This document shows, piece after piece, positions 41,977 to 51,374 of a stretch of 64,000 bases of DNA. Origin of the DNA: Sporolactobacillus kofuensis. Lineage in GTDB: Bacteria; Bacillota; Bacilli; Bacillales; Sporolactobacillaceae. The stretch is from NCBI RefSeq assembly GCF_042660205.1, contig NZ_JBHSTQ010000006.1, forward strand, positions 121,508 through 185,507, read 5' to 3'. The notes under the pieces are model-generated. The model was not told where the DNA came from. It saw only the letters and a list, made by a program, of their open reading frames with translations, and searched no databases. Position numbers and translations under genes: made by a program. Positions within the stretch are counted from its first letter, which is position 1. Each line of letters begins with the position of its first letter.

Positions 41977-43239
41977 TCAATTTTGTACATTTGCGGTGTT
42001 ATAGGATGTATCCGCCTTTTTCAAGAATTGAGTAACGTTTTTATTTGTAGTCATTCCATTTTCTGCATTCAGAGATAAATTCGACAGCAATGAAGCAAGG
42101 TCAAAGCCGGCTGGATAGTAATGATCCGGAAAATTTACAACATGACCGTCAGCGATATTATTTCTAATTCCAGAAACTGAGGCATCCTGTTGTTCTACGC
42201 CTTTTATTGCAGAAAAAGCAAACTGATCATCAACATACTTTTGTGCGTTGCTTTTTTTCATCATAAAAGAAATAAATTGTTCGGCAGCTTCTTTATTTGC
42301 AGAAGATTTGGAGACTGCTAATAAGACATCGACACCAGAAGTTATGCGATTTTGGGCTGCATCATTTGAAGCCGGGAGCGGAAACATATCGACATCAATC
42401 TTTTTATTTGTCTTCTTAAGTTCAGGAATGACATAATTTCCGTTAAGAAGCATCGCTGCTTTGCCAAGTGCAAACGCTTTATTTCCATCGTTATAGGTTG
42501 TCCCCATAAAATCCGGTTGTGCATAGTTTAAAATCTGTAAATATTTTTGCGCGATCTCCTGATGCGTTTTTGCAAAAGTGGTTTTATTCTTGAGTCGTTG
42601 AGTCGTGAAATCTTTTGATTGCAAACTACCAGCTAAACCATTCCAAATGGGCAAGGTCGTCCAGCTGTCCTTAAAGGTGAGTTCAAGTGGCTGAATACCT
42701 GCTTTTTTTAGTTTCTGCATCGCAGCAATAAATTGATCCCATGTTTGTGGTACCTTTACCCCTGCTTTTTTAAAGAGCGTTTTGTTGTAGAGTACTCCGG
42801 AAGCATTAGTCGCGTAAGGAACTCCGTATAAGCCGCTTCCTTTAGAAATACTGGTCACCATTTTTTTATACGCTGGTTGAACAGAATTGACATAAGATTT
42901 TTTTGATAAGTCTTCTAAGGTACCAGCCTTTTGAAGTTCCATAAAAGTTGCGTCACCGCCCATTGCAAGAACATCCGGTAAGTTTCCTTTTGTTAATCGT
43001 GTCTTCAGAACTGTACCGGCATCTGATGGGGAAACAATTTCAACGTTGACATTCTTATGTGTTTTTTCAAATTCGGTTGCCATTGATTGAAGAATCTCTG
43101 TATTCTCAGCGTTTTTTGTTGAAAACACTTCAATTTTTTCTTTTCCTGAACTCGATGAACTTCCACAACCTGCAAGACTTGCAACGAATAATAGAATTGC
43201 CAGTAGGCAACTCAGTTGCTTTGAAAACTTCCGCATCAT
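41977..43239 (-). CDS. Sugar-binding lipoprotein of an ABC importer
   Basis: This is a 420-residue extracellular solute-binding protein of the carbohydrate (MalE/MsmE) class. The signal peptide ends in a lipobox LAGC (Cys25), followed by a Ser-rich spacer (SSSSSGK), so it is lipid-anchored. It delivers the oligosaccharide to the two permeases downstream. GGAGGG precedes a double ATG (43239/43236). A cre-like, LacI-type palindrome lies about 65 bp upstream of the start, consistent with catabolite repression. Confidence 0.92.
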   Translation of the reverse strand: MMRKFSKQLSCLLAILLFVASLAGCGSSSSSGKEKIEVFSTKNAENTEILQSMATEFEKTHKNVNVEIVSPSDAGTVLKTRLTKGNLPDVLAMGGDATFMELQKAGTLEDLSKKSYVNSVQPAYKKMVTSISKGSGLYGVPYATNASGVLYNKTLFKKAGVKVPQTWDQFIAAMQKLKKAGIQPLELTFKDSWTTLPIWNGLAGSLQSKDFTTQRLKNKTTFAKTHQEIAQKYLQILNYAQPDFMGTTYNDGNKAFALGKAAMLLNGNYVIPELKKTNKKIDVDMFPLPASNDAAQNRITSGVDVLLAVSKSSANKEAAEQFISFMMKKSNAQKYVDDQFAFSAIKGVEQQDASVSGIRNNIADGHVVNFPDHYYPAGFDLASLLSNLSLNAENGMTTNKNVTQFLKKADTSYNTANVQN

Positions 43240-43300
43240 TTAATCCCTCCATTTAGGTGTTACGTTACACCTTTAAGTTCGAGAACACTATACCACATAA

Positions 43301-43314
43301 TTTAAGCGCTTTCA
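43301..43314. promoter_or_regulatory. cre-like operator upstream of the sugar importer operon
   Basis: TTTAAGCGCTTTCA (on the other strand TGAAAGCGCTTAAA) matches the CcpA cre consensus at all but one fixed position. It lies between the lacI-type gene and the binding-protein gene, and could be bound by CcpA, by the adjacent LacI-family protein, or by both. Confidence 0.6.
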
Positions 43315-43339
43315 ACTTTTTTCGACAATTTGAGGGTGA

Positions 43340-44377
43340 TCATTTTTTTAGCGCTTGTGTACTTTCCTGAATAATCAGTTTTGTGCTTAATTTGATATTC
43401 GTTATCTGTGTCCCTTGCTCATGAATTTCTTGCATTAAATGCTTGATGGTCAATTCTGCTTTTTCGTGGACATTTTGTTCAACCGTGGTTAATTTAGGGC
43501 GCGCCTGCTCAGAAAAAATATTATGATCAAATCCGGTGATTGAGAGATCCTGTGGCACTCGATACTGGTTGTCCTTCAAAATATTCATGGCATCAATAGC
43601 TAAGTAATCGGAAGTAAAAACAAGCGCAGTATAAGATCTGAAGCGCTGCTTTGCCAGTTTTGACAAATAGTCATGCCGCTCATTTATTTGATAGGGAAGA
43701 CCAAAATAATCCTTCTCTTCATCGAACTTTAAACCCGCATCTGCCATGGCCTGCTTAAATCCTTTATACCGCTCTTCATCTACGCCCTTTAGCGTATTAC
43801 CATCAGCGCAGAAACCAATTTGTCTATGGCCCAAATCTATTAGATAATTTGTAATCTCATAGCATCCTTTGAAATCCTGTAAACCAACATTGATGAACCT
43901 TTTTTTCATAAGGGCATCACTAATATACGTATCGATAAATGCAACCGGCATCTGTGCCACTTGTATAATCTTTTCCGCATCCTCCGGCAAAGCACCCAAA
44001 ATAACAAGTCCTTCAATTTTCCATGCTGAGGCTAAATTAAGACTTTCCTGGACACTCCCAGAGGTATAGAGCATCATATAGTACTCATTCATGCGGATCT
44101 GCTCTTCTAAATAACCGATCATCTGATTATAGAAAGGATCCGATACAACATTAATTTCAGATCGGCGTGAATAATTTAAGATTACACCAATGATTTTAGA
44201 GCCATTTTGAGACAAAATCCTTCCACTCATGTTCGATACATAGTTTGTTTGATTCAAAGCCTCTTTTACTCTTTTGTAAATCTCCGGTGATACTTTGTTC
44301 TTTCGTCCATGAATCACATTTGAAACTGTTGTTGGACTAACCCCCACTAACTTAGCTACTTGTTTAATCGTGGCCAT
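43340..44377 (-). CDS. LacI-family transcriptional regulator
   Basis: This 345-residue regulator has an N-terminal LacI HTH (TIKQVAKLVGVSPTTVSNVIHG) and hinge helix (VSNMSGRIL), followed by a periplasmic-binding-protein-like sugar domain. It is the first gene of the importer island and probably represses it until the oligosaccharide or a product binds. GAGGGG precedes the ATG. Confidence 0.93.
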   Translation of the reverse strand: MATIKQVAKLVGVSPTTVSNVIHGRKNKVSPEIYKRVKEALNQTNYVSNMSGRILSQNGSKIIGVILNYSRRSEINVVSDPFYNQMIGYLEEQIRMNEYYMMLYTSGSVQESLNLASAWKIEGLVILGALPEDAEKIIQVAQMPVAFIDTYISDALMKKRFINVGLQDFKGCYEITNYLIDLGHRQIGFCADGNTLKGVDEERYKGFKQAMADAGLKFDEEKDYFGLPYQINERHDYLSKLAKQRFRSYTALVFTSDYLAIDAMNILKDNQYRVPQDLSITGFDHNIFSEQARPKLTTVEQNVHEKAELTIKHLMQEIHEQGTQITNIKLSTKLIIQESTQALKK

Positions 44378-44416
44378 AGAAACCCCTCATATTCCATACA
44401 TTGATTTTATCGCAAA

Positions 44417-44430
44417 AGAAAGCGCTGTTA
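44417..44430. promoter_or_regulatory. cre-like palindrome upstream of the lacI-type gene
   Basis: AGAAAGCGCTGTTA keeps the AAGCGCT core and has two mismatches to the cre consensus. It sits about 40 bp upstream of the LacI-type start, so auto-regulation or CcpA control is possible. Confidence 0.4.
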
Positions 44431-44597
44431 TTAATAATAGAATACCTAAATTAGTATTGACTAATCAACTTCTATTTTACAATTATGTACTCAAATGTTA
44501 AAAAATACAGTACCCATTTCTAGTTAACATTCATTTTATCGCTCAATTTCTAATTGATTATTGGGTAGATCATTGTTAACCCTTTCTCGATTAGGAC

Positions 44598-44645
44598 TTT
44601 CGGTGCTCGCCTGCTGCGGACGTCTCTCACCAAGCCATTCTCAAA
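44598..44645. repeat. Partial copy of the dispersed GC-rich repeat
   Basis: CTTTCGGTGCTCGCCTGCTGCGG followed by ACGTCTCTC matches the left and right ends of the element (compare 34909-34927), with the middle deleted. It lies in the divergent interval between lacI and the Gfo/Idh gene. Confidence 0.5.
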
Positions 44646-44738
44646 CCATTATATCTATCAGCACATTATCGCTCTGAGCAACTTTTTACACATACGATCC
44701 ACCATAATGGTCAGCATGAAATTTTTAAAGTTTTTCTA

Positions 44739-44767
44739 TTGACAAAAACGCTTCCATAAACTATATT
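44739..44767 (+). promoter_or_regulatory. Sigma-A promoter of the Gfo/Idh/MocA-rpiR operon
   Basis: A perfect TTGACA (44739-44744) and TATATT (44762-44767) are spaced exactly 17 bp. This implies a leader of about 150 bases before the ATG at 44923. The rest of the 44378-44922 interval shows no gene. Confidence 0.7.
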
Positions 44768-44922
44768 AAAATTAATTTCAAAGTTAAATTATTTATGCAA
44801 ATCACTTTCATTTTAAATTTTATCCAAAAGACTATTGATGATCCTTTAGTTTGTTGGCTTAGGTGAAGGTACTACGGTTTGCTTGGTCAGGCTTTAAAAA
44901 AATTCAATTAGTGAAGGGATGA

Positions 44923-45921
44923 ATGAAAATGAAAAAGTACAATTGGGGCATGGTTGGCACCGGATGGATTGCACACGAAATGGCAGATGCATTGAATTCT
45001 GTGAATGGAGAAATTTATGCAGTAGCTGATGTTAATGAGGCTGCCTTAAAAGCATTCAGTGAAGAAAAGAATGTTCAGCACATATTCACAAATCCTGATG
45101 AAATGGTTAATGATCCTAATGTAGATATCATCTATATTGCAACCCCACACAATTTTCACTATGAATATATTATGAAAGCGTTGCAAGCCGGCAAACATGT
45201 TTTTGCTGAAAAAGCAATCACAGTCAATTCACAACAATTAAATAAAGTTAAAGAATTAGCTAATGAAAAAGGATTGATTGTCACCGAAGGCTTAACGCTG
45301 TTACACATGCCACTGTACAAAAAAATAAAAGAAATGATCAATTCCGGTAAAATTGGCGATGTTAACTTAGTCCAAGTAAACTTCGGTAGTTTAAAGGATT
45401 ACGATGTCAAAAATCGCTTCTTTAATAAGGATTTGGCTGGCGGTGCATTGTTGGACATTGGCGGCTATGCCACAGCCTTTGCACGTTCTTTCTTGAAATC
45501 ACAACCGGTTAATGTTCTGTCGACAGTTAAATACTTTGAAACAGGGGTAGATGAACAATCCGGAATTATCCTGAAAAACCTGGATGATCAACTCGCTGTT
45601 ATGGCCCTGTCCATGCGCGCAAAACAACCGAAACGTGGCGTCATTTCCGGCACCAAGGGATATATTGAAATCTCTAATTATCCGCGTGCAACAAAAGCTG
45701 ATATTACGTTTACAGATGATGCACATACTGAATCGCATGAAGTGGTTACGGCCGGGGACGAATCTCTTGCCCTTCAATACGAAGTCCAAGACATGCAAAG
45801 ATATATTGAACAAGGTCATGACGAGGGTGAATTCGCATTATCCTGTGACATCATGAACATATTAACAAACGTGCGGAACCAATGGGGCATGAAGTACCCA
45901 TTTGATAGCACGGAGTATTAA
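44923..45921 (+). CDS. Gfo/Idh/MocA-family oxidoreductase
   Basis: This 332-residue NAD(P)-dependent sugar oxidoreductase has an N-terminal Rossmann fold (NWGMVGTGWIAHEMADAL, G-x-G-x-x-A) and the family motif AGKHVFAEKAITVN containing the EKA/EKP catalytic lysine. GGALLDIGGYA includes the conserved aspartate, with GG-x-L-x-D-I-G spacing. Family members oxidise sugars, inositols or trans-dihydrodiols. It is followed 13 bp later by an RpiR regulator. The start could be the ATG at 44923 or 44929 (AAGGGA upstream). Confidence 0.9.
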   Translation: MKMKKYNWGMVGTGWIAHEMADALNSVNGEIYAVADVNEAALKAFSEEKNVQHIFTNPDEMVNDPNVDIIYIATPHNFHYEYIMKALQAGKHVFAEKAITVNSQQLNKVKELANEKGLIVTEGLTLLHMPLYKKIKEMINSGKIGDVNLVQVNFGSLKDYDVKNRFFNKDLAGGALLDIGGYATAFARSFLKSQPVNVLSTVKYFETGVDEQSGIILKNLDDQLAVMALSMRAKQPKRGVISGTKGYIEISNYPRATKADITFTDDAHTESHEVVTAGDESLALQYEVQDMQRYIEQGHDEGEFALSCDIMNILTNVRNQWGMKYPFDSTEY

Positions 45922-45934
45922 TTAGGATCATAGC

Positions 45935-46780
45935 ATGGAGTCTGATACTAAAGGCTTTGTCAATCGAATCTATTCCAATCTCGGTCATTTTTCTAAGTCC
46001 GAAAAAAAAATAGTCGATTTAATTATCAACGACCCTCAGTTTGTGATCAATGCAACCATTTCACAACTCGCAAATCGTGCAGATGTTAGCGAAGCATCCG
46101 TATCACGTTTTTGTAGAAGGATTGATCTCGATGGATTTCATCATCTTAAAGTCTTGTTAGCACAGAGTTCATTAATCAACGTTGAATCTCAAGGTACTAT
46201 GTCTTTGAGCAGTCAAGATAAAACCCTAGAACGATTAATGAACGATAAAGAAGATGAAATTCGCGCAACATTAGAGGGCTTTGACGAAACAATAATTAAG
46301 CATATTATTCGAGTCATTAAAGATGCACGGTTAATTCAAATCATGGCTGAAGGTAATACTTTTCCTGTAGCACTTGATGCATGCTTTAAGTTTAATCAGA
46401 TTGGGCGACTAGCGTTTACAGCTTCTTCTTGGGAAGTAGCCATGGGGCAGACATTAAACTTAACTGATTTAGATGCGGTGATCGTCATCTCGAACTCTGG
46501 AGAATCTCGGCGGTTGATTCAATTAATCAATGTTGCGAAAGAGAAAAACGTAAAAGTTGTGGCTCTCACAAATAATAGTAGTTCACCTATTGCTGTGCTG
46601 TCTGACTATAACATCGTTACAGCCAGCAGAGGTACGATTTTTATGTCGGAATATTTCTTTTCCAGAGTAACCGCCGTCACAGCAATTGAAGCTATTTTCA
46701 TGTTGTTGATTGCAGACAATCCTCTGCTAAAGAACAAGATTCAAAAGCATGAATTATTAATTTCATCACAAAAAATTTAA
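45935..46780 (+). CDS. RpiR/MurR-family regulator with SIS domain
   Basis: This 281-residue regulator has an RpiR-type HTH at residues 1-75 (ISQLANRADVSEASVSRFCRRIDLDGFHHLK) and a C-terminal SIS sugar-phosphate-binding domain (AVIVISNSGESRRLIQLI, KVVALTNNSSSPIA). It probably senses a phosphorylated sugar and controls its own operon and perhaps the sugar island. Confidence 0.92.
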   Translation: MESDTKGFVNRIYSNLGHFSKSEKKIVDLIINDPQFVINATISQLANRADVSEASVSRFCRRIDLDGFHHLKVLLAQSSLINVESQGTMSLSSQDKTLERLMNDKEDEIRATLEGFDETIIKHIIRVIKDARLIQIMAEGNTFPVALDACFKFNQIGRLAFTASSWEVAMGQTLNLTDLDAVIVISNSGESRRLIQLINVAKEKNVKVVALTNNSSSPIAVLSDYNIVTASRGTIFMSEYFFSRVTAVTAIEAIFMLLIADNPLLKNKIQKHELLISSQKI

Positions 46781-46839
46781 AAGACACGATGACTTCTTGA
46801 ATCAAATGAGGCAAGGACAAATCCTGGACGCCTTAGTAG

Positions 46840-46880
46840 AAACACCCCCACACGAAAATCAGTGTGGGGGTGTTTCTTTT
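46840..46880 (+). terminator. Terminator of the rpiR operon
   Basis: A perfect stem AAACACCCCCACAC with GTGTGGGGGTGTTT is followed by CTTTT. Confidence 0.88.
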
Positions 46881-47269
46881 AGCTGGTATCATGGAGTAAC
46901 TTTGCACACAGGATGACCATGAGAAGCAGCTAATCAAACGCACTCTCCGTCTGGTCCACCAAGAATTGTAGTTGTTCCATTACGCGTATCTCTAGCACCA
47001 CAACGATGATCAGAGGAACAACCTTATAAATGTACCGACCACCCCTTCAATACTTGCCACCTCCAGGGGTTGCTTTCCATCATATGCCCTCCCGCTGTTT
47101 AACAGCAGAGTGAATAACCGATGATGCGTGTTTGTTAATCAGAGAAGTAATAATAAGAAACGATCCACTCACTTGTGCAAGCTATCTATTTACATAAAGT
47201 TATAACTGAATTTGTCTTTATGAGACTGCAAGGGCATCAATGATAAACTGTACCCTACATTAATAATCC
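46881..47269. other. Intergenic, no gene seen
   Basis: Nothing here has a start signal. A 29-codon open stretch on the minus strand near 46935-47025 is cysteine- and glycine-rich but has stops on both sides and no start; I do not call it. Confidence 0.4.
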
Positions 47270-47365
47270 AGCAGTCCTCGGTAAAACCTATAAAGCCCGA
47301 GGGGTTCTCCCCCCTAATCGTTCAACTGAGCAGATCCCGCCGGCGTCTCACCATTCGTGTTTGAA
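47270..47365. repeat. Diverged copy of the dispersed GC-rich repeat
   Basis: The ordered words GAGGGGTTCTCCC, CCCGCCGGCGTCTC and TTCGTGTTTGAATCA are followed by GCCGCTAATATGAACC. They match the right half and right flank of the 52-kb cassettes (TTCCGTGTTTGAATCAGAA, then CGCTGACATGAACC). Confidence 0.65.
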
Positions 47366-47447
47366 TCAAAATTCTCTTCAAGCATTACGCCGCTAATATG
47401 AACCATCAATTTACTCGAAATTTTATGTGACTACTTCCGTTACTTGT

Positions 47448-47489
47448 AAAAAAAGGTGCCTCGCAGTCGATAGACTGTTGAGACACCTG
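47448..47489 (-). terminator. Terminator of fruA
   Basis: The stem AGGTG-CTC-CAGTC with GACTG-GAG-CACCT has seven A on its left, giving a U-tail on the minus strand. Confidence 0.8.
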
Positions 47490-47563
47490 CTCATGATGCT
47501 TATTTTATAAATTCAATTGATCCAACCGCTTTATTTTTCGAAACGGCTACCCGTTTCAGTTTC

Positions 47564-49447
47564 TCAAATGGCTTTCTTCCATAAACCGATCAACAGACCG
47601 GAAATCATCGCGCCAATCAGAATTGCCGCGATGAACAGAAACGGCTGATTGCTCAAAGCAACAACAAAGATACCACCATGCGGAGCTGGAATATTGACCT
47701 TCCATAATTGCGTCAATGCGCCAGCAGTTGCCGAACCGACAATACTCGAAACAATAATCCGCAGAGGATCAGCGGCAGCAAATGGGATTGCACCTTCAGT
47801 AATAAAGGATAACCCGAGCGCATAGTTTGTGAGGCCTGCTTTACGCTCTTCTTCATTGAATTTTGCTTTGAAGAACGTTGTTGCCAAGGCGATGGCAAGC
47901 GGTGGAACCATACCGCCGGCCATAACAGCAGCCATCATCAACCCACCGTTTGCAGCACCACTGGTGAATACGCCGATTGCAAATGTATAGGCCGCTTTAT
48001 TAACAGGGCCACCCATATCGACAGCTTGCATACCGCCAAGAACAAGCCCAAGCAGTATGGCGTTTCCGGTACCCAGATGACTCAGTCCACTAACCATACT
48101 TGTATTAATAAATGTAAAAATCGGGTTAAGAATATAATACATGAGTCCGCCGGTAATCAGAAGACCGAATACTGGATAAAGCAAAATCGGTTTCAAACCA
48201 TTCAGTGTTTTAGGAAGTCCAGACAATAATTTTTTCAATAAGAGAATAACCCATCCAGCCAGAAAACCTGCAGCAAGACCACCAAGGAATCCTGCGTTCG
48301 CTGAGTAAGCCATAAATCCACCCACAACCCCGGGCATTAGTGCAGGACGATCGCCGATACTGACGGCAATATAACCAGCCAGAATTGCAATTAGGAAATG
48401 AAATGCCCCGGTTTGCCCGCCGGCAACCGCACTCAGCATTTGATAAATTGTATTGTCCTTGCCAAGATGTTCGAACATGAAGGAGATGGCAAGTAAGATA
48501 CCACCACCGACAACGAAAGGAAGCATATGTGAAATTCCGTTCATCAGATCTTTATAGATCTTGTTCCAGAGGCCGTTTGTGCTTTCCGTCTCAGCATCTG
48601 ACGAACCGCTCTCTGCATGATATACCGGTGCTTGTCCTTTCAACGCCTTTGTAATCAATTCTTCTGGCTTGCGAATGCCGTCGCTGACTGGTGTCTGAAG
48701 AACCTTCTTGCCGTCAAAGCGCGCCATTTCAACTTTTTTGTCAGCCGCTACAATGACTCCGGCGGCGCGAGAGATTTCGTCGCGCGTGAGCACGTGCTTC
48801 GCACCTTCAGAACCATTTGTCTCGACTCGGATCGAAACGCCCATCTCCGCAGCTTTCTTCTTCAGTGCATCTTCAGCCATATAGGTATGCGCGATCCCTG
48901 TAGGACATGCGGTAACGGCAACGACAAATTTCTCATTCTCGGTTACTGTTGCAGCTGTTTGGTTCGCTTCTCTTTTTTCTTTTTCCTCATTCTCCGCTTG
49001 TTTTTCGTTAAACAGCTGAGCAACCTTTGTAGATGTCTCGGCCTGTTGCACTCTGGAAACAAACTCCTGATCAATCAGCATTCGTGAAAGGGCCGCGAGC
49101 GTTTGTAAGTGAACATTTGCTGCGCCCTCCGGTGCGGCAATCATAAAGAAGAGATGAGAGGGTTTGCCGTCGAGTGCATGATAATCGACGCCTTTTTTGC
49201 TACGTCCGAACACAACAGTCGCTTCATTAACCGCTTTCGTTTTCGCATGTGGCATAGCGATTCCGTCACCGATTCCGGTGCTTGATTCTGCCTCTCTCTT
49301 CAGAATCATTTCTTTGAAAAGCTTTGGATTATTAATTCTTTTGTTCTTCGTCAAGCTGGCGATGAGTTCATCAATGGCTTCTTCTTTGGTTGTTGCCTGC
49401 ATGTCCATTACCATGACACGCTCAATCATCAGATCGGTAATCTTCAT
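47564..49447 (-). CDS. fruA: PTS fructose transporter EIIABC
   Basis: This is a 627-residue fusion of the fructose phosphotransferase domains. EIIA (1-150) has the phosphohistidine His67 (MPHAKT). EIIB (about 173-270) has the phosphocysteine Cys181 (TACPTGIAHT). The EIIC membrane domain (about 300-627) has GGMQAVDMGGPVNKAA. It imports fructose as fructose-1-phosphate. GAGGAG precedes the ATG. The usual partners fruR and fruK are not in the adjacent sequence, so it is an orphan here. The upstream region carries several cre-like sites. Confidence 0.95.
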   Translation of the reverse strand: MKITDLMIERVMVMDMQATTKEEAIDELIASLTKNKRINNPKLFKEMILKREAESSTGIGDGIAMPHAKTKAVNEATVVFGRSKKGVDYHALDGKPSHLFFMIAAPEGAANVHLQTLAALSRMLIDQEFVSRVQQAETSTKVAQLFNEKQAENEEKEKREANQTAATVTENEKFVVAVTACPTGIAHTYMAEDALKKKAAEMGVSIRVETNGSEGAKHVLTRDEISRAAGVIVAADKKVEMARFDGKKVLQTPVSDGIRKPEELITKALKGQAPVYHAESGSSDAETESTNGLWNKIYKDLMNGISHMLPFVVGGGILLAISFMFEHLGKDNTIYQMLSAVAGGQTGAFHFLIAILAGYIAVSIGDRPALMPGVVGGFMAYSANAGFLGGLAAGFLAGWVILLLKKLLSGLPKTLNGLKPILLYPVFGLLITGGLMYYILNPIFTFINTSMVSGLSHLGTGNAILLGLVLGGMQAVDMGGPVNKAAYTFAIGVFTSGAANGGLMMAAVMAGGMVPPLAIALATTFFKAKFNEEERKAGLTNYALGLSFITEGAIPFAAADPLRIIVSSIVGSATAGALTQLWKVNIPAPHGGIFVVALSNQPFLFIAAILIGAMISGLLIGLWKKAI

Positions 49448-49596
49448 TTCGTACTCACTCCTCGTGTTGTCTATGACATCGTTATCGAACCGTTCCGTTC
49501 CATGCAGAACACTCAGTACTGAACATGTTCGTTATCTCGTCATACCATTTATTTCATTTCAACAACTTGCATTGTTCAGAGCAACAGATATCGGGT

Positions 49597-49891
49597 GATA
49601 AGCGCTTTCATTTATTGCAACAGATTTAGCTTGATCACAGCCAGATCACCCAATCGGATAACAGGTTATTTCTATTGACGCGCGCTCGCTTCAAGTGGTG
49701 CTATGTACGTAAACGGTTACAATTCTTTGTCATTAAAACGAGATCATCTAAGGTGTCCGCACAATCTCTAGATCCAGTTTCTTTGATCATAACAGCAACA
49801 CATTTTGCAATAGCCATTTTTTTGAATGTTTTTGAACGTTTCCATTTCCATGTCCGGTTCACCATTACACACTCAAATAGGTGAAGCGCTT
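49597..49891. promoter_or_regulatory. Cluster of cre-like sites upstream of fruA
   Basis: The best site is CGTAAACGGTTACA at 49708-49721 (other strand TGTAACCGTTTACG), 13 of 14 to the cre consensus. Weaker sites are GATAAGCGCTTTCA (49597-49610), TTTGAACGTTTCCA (49831-49844) and a palindromic AAGCGCTT core (49884-49891). No gene lies in 49448-50337. This long region could hold the fruA promoter and catabolite control. Confidence 0.55.
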
Positions 49892-50233
49892 TACATTGTT
49901 GTCCACATTAGCATCCTGTGTATCAAGTGCTTAGGAATCGCGTCAAATGCCGAACTTGGAAGGTTGAACCACATACACTAGATTCTGAAACTTGACGTCG
50001 CAGTTTGCTACCAGGTACTTTATCATCATTTCTTGTCTTTATTCATTTGACTTACTATTTGTCCTTACTCCATTATTTTAACACGCCTACATTCAAAATC
50101 AACCGTTTTATTTCAAAAACTTTCACCGCTTACATTTTATCCACGTACAAGGTTTTGAAGCTATTTTGAAAGACAAAGACTTGGTGATGGAGTATGCATC
50201 TATCTGGAGAATAAACAAAAAGTTCCGGACAAA
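49892..50233. other. Intergenic, no gene seen
   Basis: AT-rich DNA with no coding frame that has a start signal. No repeat or RNA structure was recognised. Confidence 0.4.
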
Positions 50234-50282
50234 ACAAAAGAACAGTCTCAGTTGTCAATACATAGACAATGAGACTGTTTCC
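50234..50282 (-). terminator. Terminator of the SDR/URO-D pair
   Basis: The hairpin AACAGTCTCA with TGAGACTGTT extends inward with GTTGTC/GACAAT, and lies 55 bp past the URO-D-like gene. Confidence 0.8.
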
Positions 50283-50337
50283 TTTACGATGTGAGCCCTT
50301 GATCGATCACTTTTCTCAATGTTAATTCCATGAAAAC

Positions 50338-51357
50338 TCAATCGTTCGCAGCTTCACTGATCCACTTAGCACGCGAGTCATCCGTGTCAAACGGAATACT
50401 GCAATCGCCGCCGAGAAGAATACCCTGCTGTCCGTTTTCTTCGAGCAGCCGTTTCGTTTCTGCCTGAATTTCCTCTTTAGTACCCCTGTAATAAACACCG
50501 TTTTCCGTATTATCGAAACCGCCCATCACAGCACGGCCGCCAAAGAGTTCCTTTCCTTCCTTCAAGGAAACCTGTTCAACGTATGAAGCCCAGCTGAAAA
50601 CTTTCGCCGGATAATCCTTGTAATCGCCCAATCGATTATGTTTGCCGGCAAAACCGCAGATGTGTACCATATTGTAATCATGAACATTTTGAACCGCACG
50701 CAACAATTTTACTTCGCTTGGTTGAATATATGTTTGCCATTCCTTAGTGCTGATGACCGAATCCTGGGGCTGCTGTACACACAGGTAGATGCCGTCGATC
50801 CCGGACGTTTTAATCAACTTTGTAGTAAGCACAATTAAATCATCCGCAAGAAGATCAAATGCTTCAGCAACCGCCTGCGGATCCGCTTTAAACAGCCGAT
50901 AGATCTTTCCAGGATCGTTATCTAAGATCTCAAAACGTAGACGTAATTGGTACCATGGGGAGAAGATGTTGTAAAAGCTCCCGATCTCACCCTGATAATG
51001 ATCAACAATCGACTTAATCGCAGCCACTTGACGTGTGATCCACGGATCATGCGGTTCAATGTGCTGAATTTTTTTCAGGTCTGCCGGCGTCTCAAACGCG
51101 TTGTCAATTACGCTCGGGTGTAAAAAGAAATTGTCACTCATAATCTTGGTATAATCCGGATGATGGGTATCGTAGTACCTCTGCTGAAGCTTAATCACAT
51201 TGTCGATCGAGGCTTGATCCCGATAACCAAAGACTTGCTGCCGCTCATCTTGCAAAAAGTGATGCCAGAAACTCGCCAATACCCGGTATGTCGGTTTATT
51301 ATCCAATGTATCTAAGAGAATTTGATGTTTGTTTTCTGCCACTTGAATCACCTGCAC
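50338..51357 (-). CDS. Uroporphyrinogen-decarboxylase-fold protein (methyltransferase-like)
   Basis: This 339-residue protein has the URO-D TIM-barrel pattern: an N-terminal substrate region (YRVLASFWHHF), a central IDGIYLCVQQPQDS, MVHICGF and the C-terminal GILLGGDCSIPFDT. The haem-pathway HemE signature is absent, and the His/Cys residues (MVHICG, GGDC) fit the corrinoid/methyl-transfer branch (MtaA/CmuA-like) or an uncharacterised subgroup. The start is unsure: a GTG at 51357 or a GTG at 51342 with AGGTGA before it. It follows an SDR gene 17 bp upstream and is probably co-transcribed. Confidence 0.82.
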   Translation of the reverse strand: MQVIQVAENKHQILLDTLDNKPTYRVLASFWHHFLQDERQQVFGYRDQASIDNVIKLQQRYYDTHHPDYTKIMSDNFFLHPSVIDNAFETPADLKKIQHIEPHDPWITRQVAAIKSIVDHYQGEIGSFYNIFSPWYQLRLRFEILDNDPGKIYRLFKADPQAVAEAFDLLADDLIVLTTKLIKTSGIDGIYLCVQQPQDSVISTKEWQTYIQPSEVKLLRAVQNVHDYNMVHICGFAGKHNRLGDYKDYPAKVFSWASYVEQVSLKEGKELFGGRAVMGGFDNTENGVYYRGTKEEIQAETKRLLEENGQQGILLGGDCSIPFDTDDSRAKWISEAAND

Positions 51358-51374
51358 CTATCCATTGGTTTCGT

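Noticed and set aside
46935..47025. Cysteine- and glycine-rich open stretch on the minus strand resembling a coat-protein piece
   Set aside because: It has stops on both sides within about 30 codons, no start codon with a ribosome binding site, and no family I can name.
49675..49884. Plus-strand 69-codon frame upstream of fruA
   Set aside because: It starts with a rare codon without a ribosome binding site and has no recognisable features; the DNA carries cre-like sites instead.
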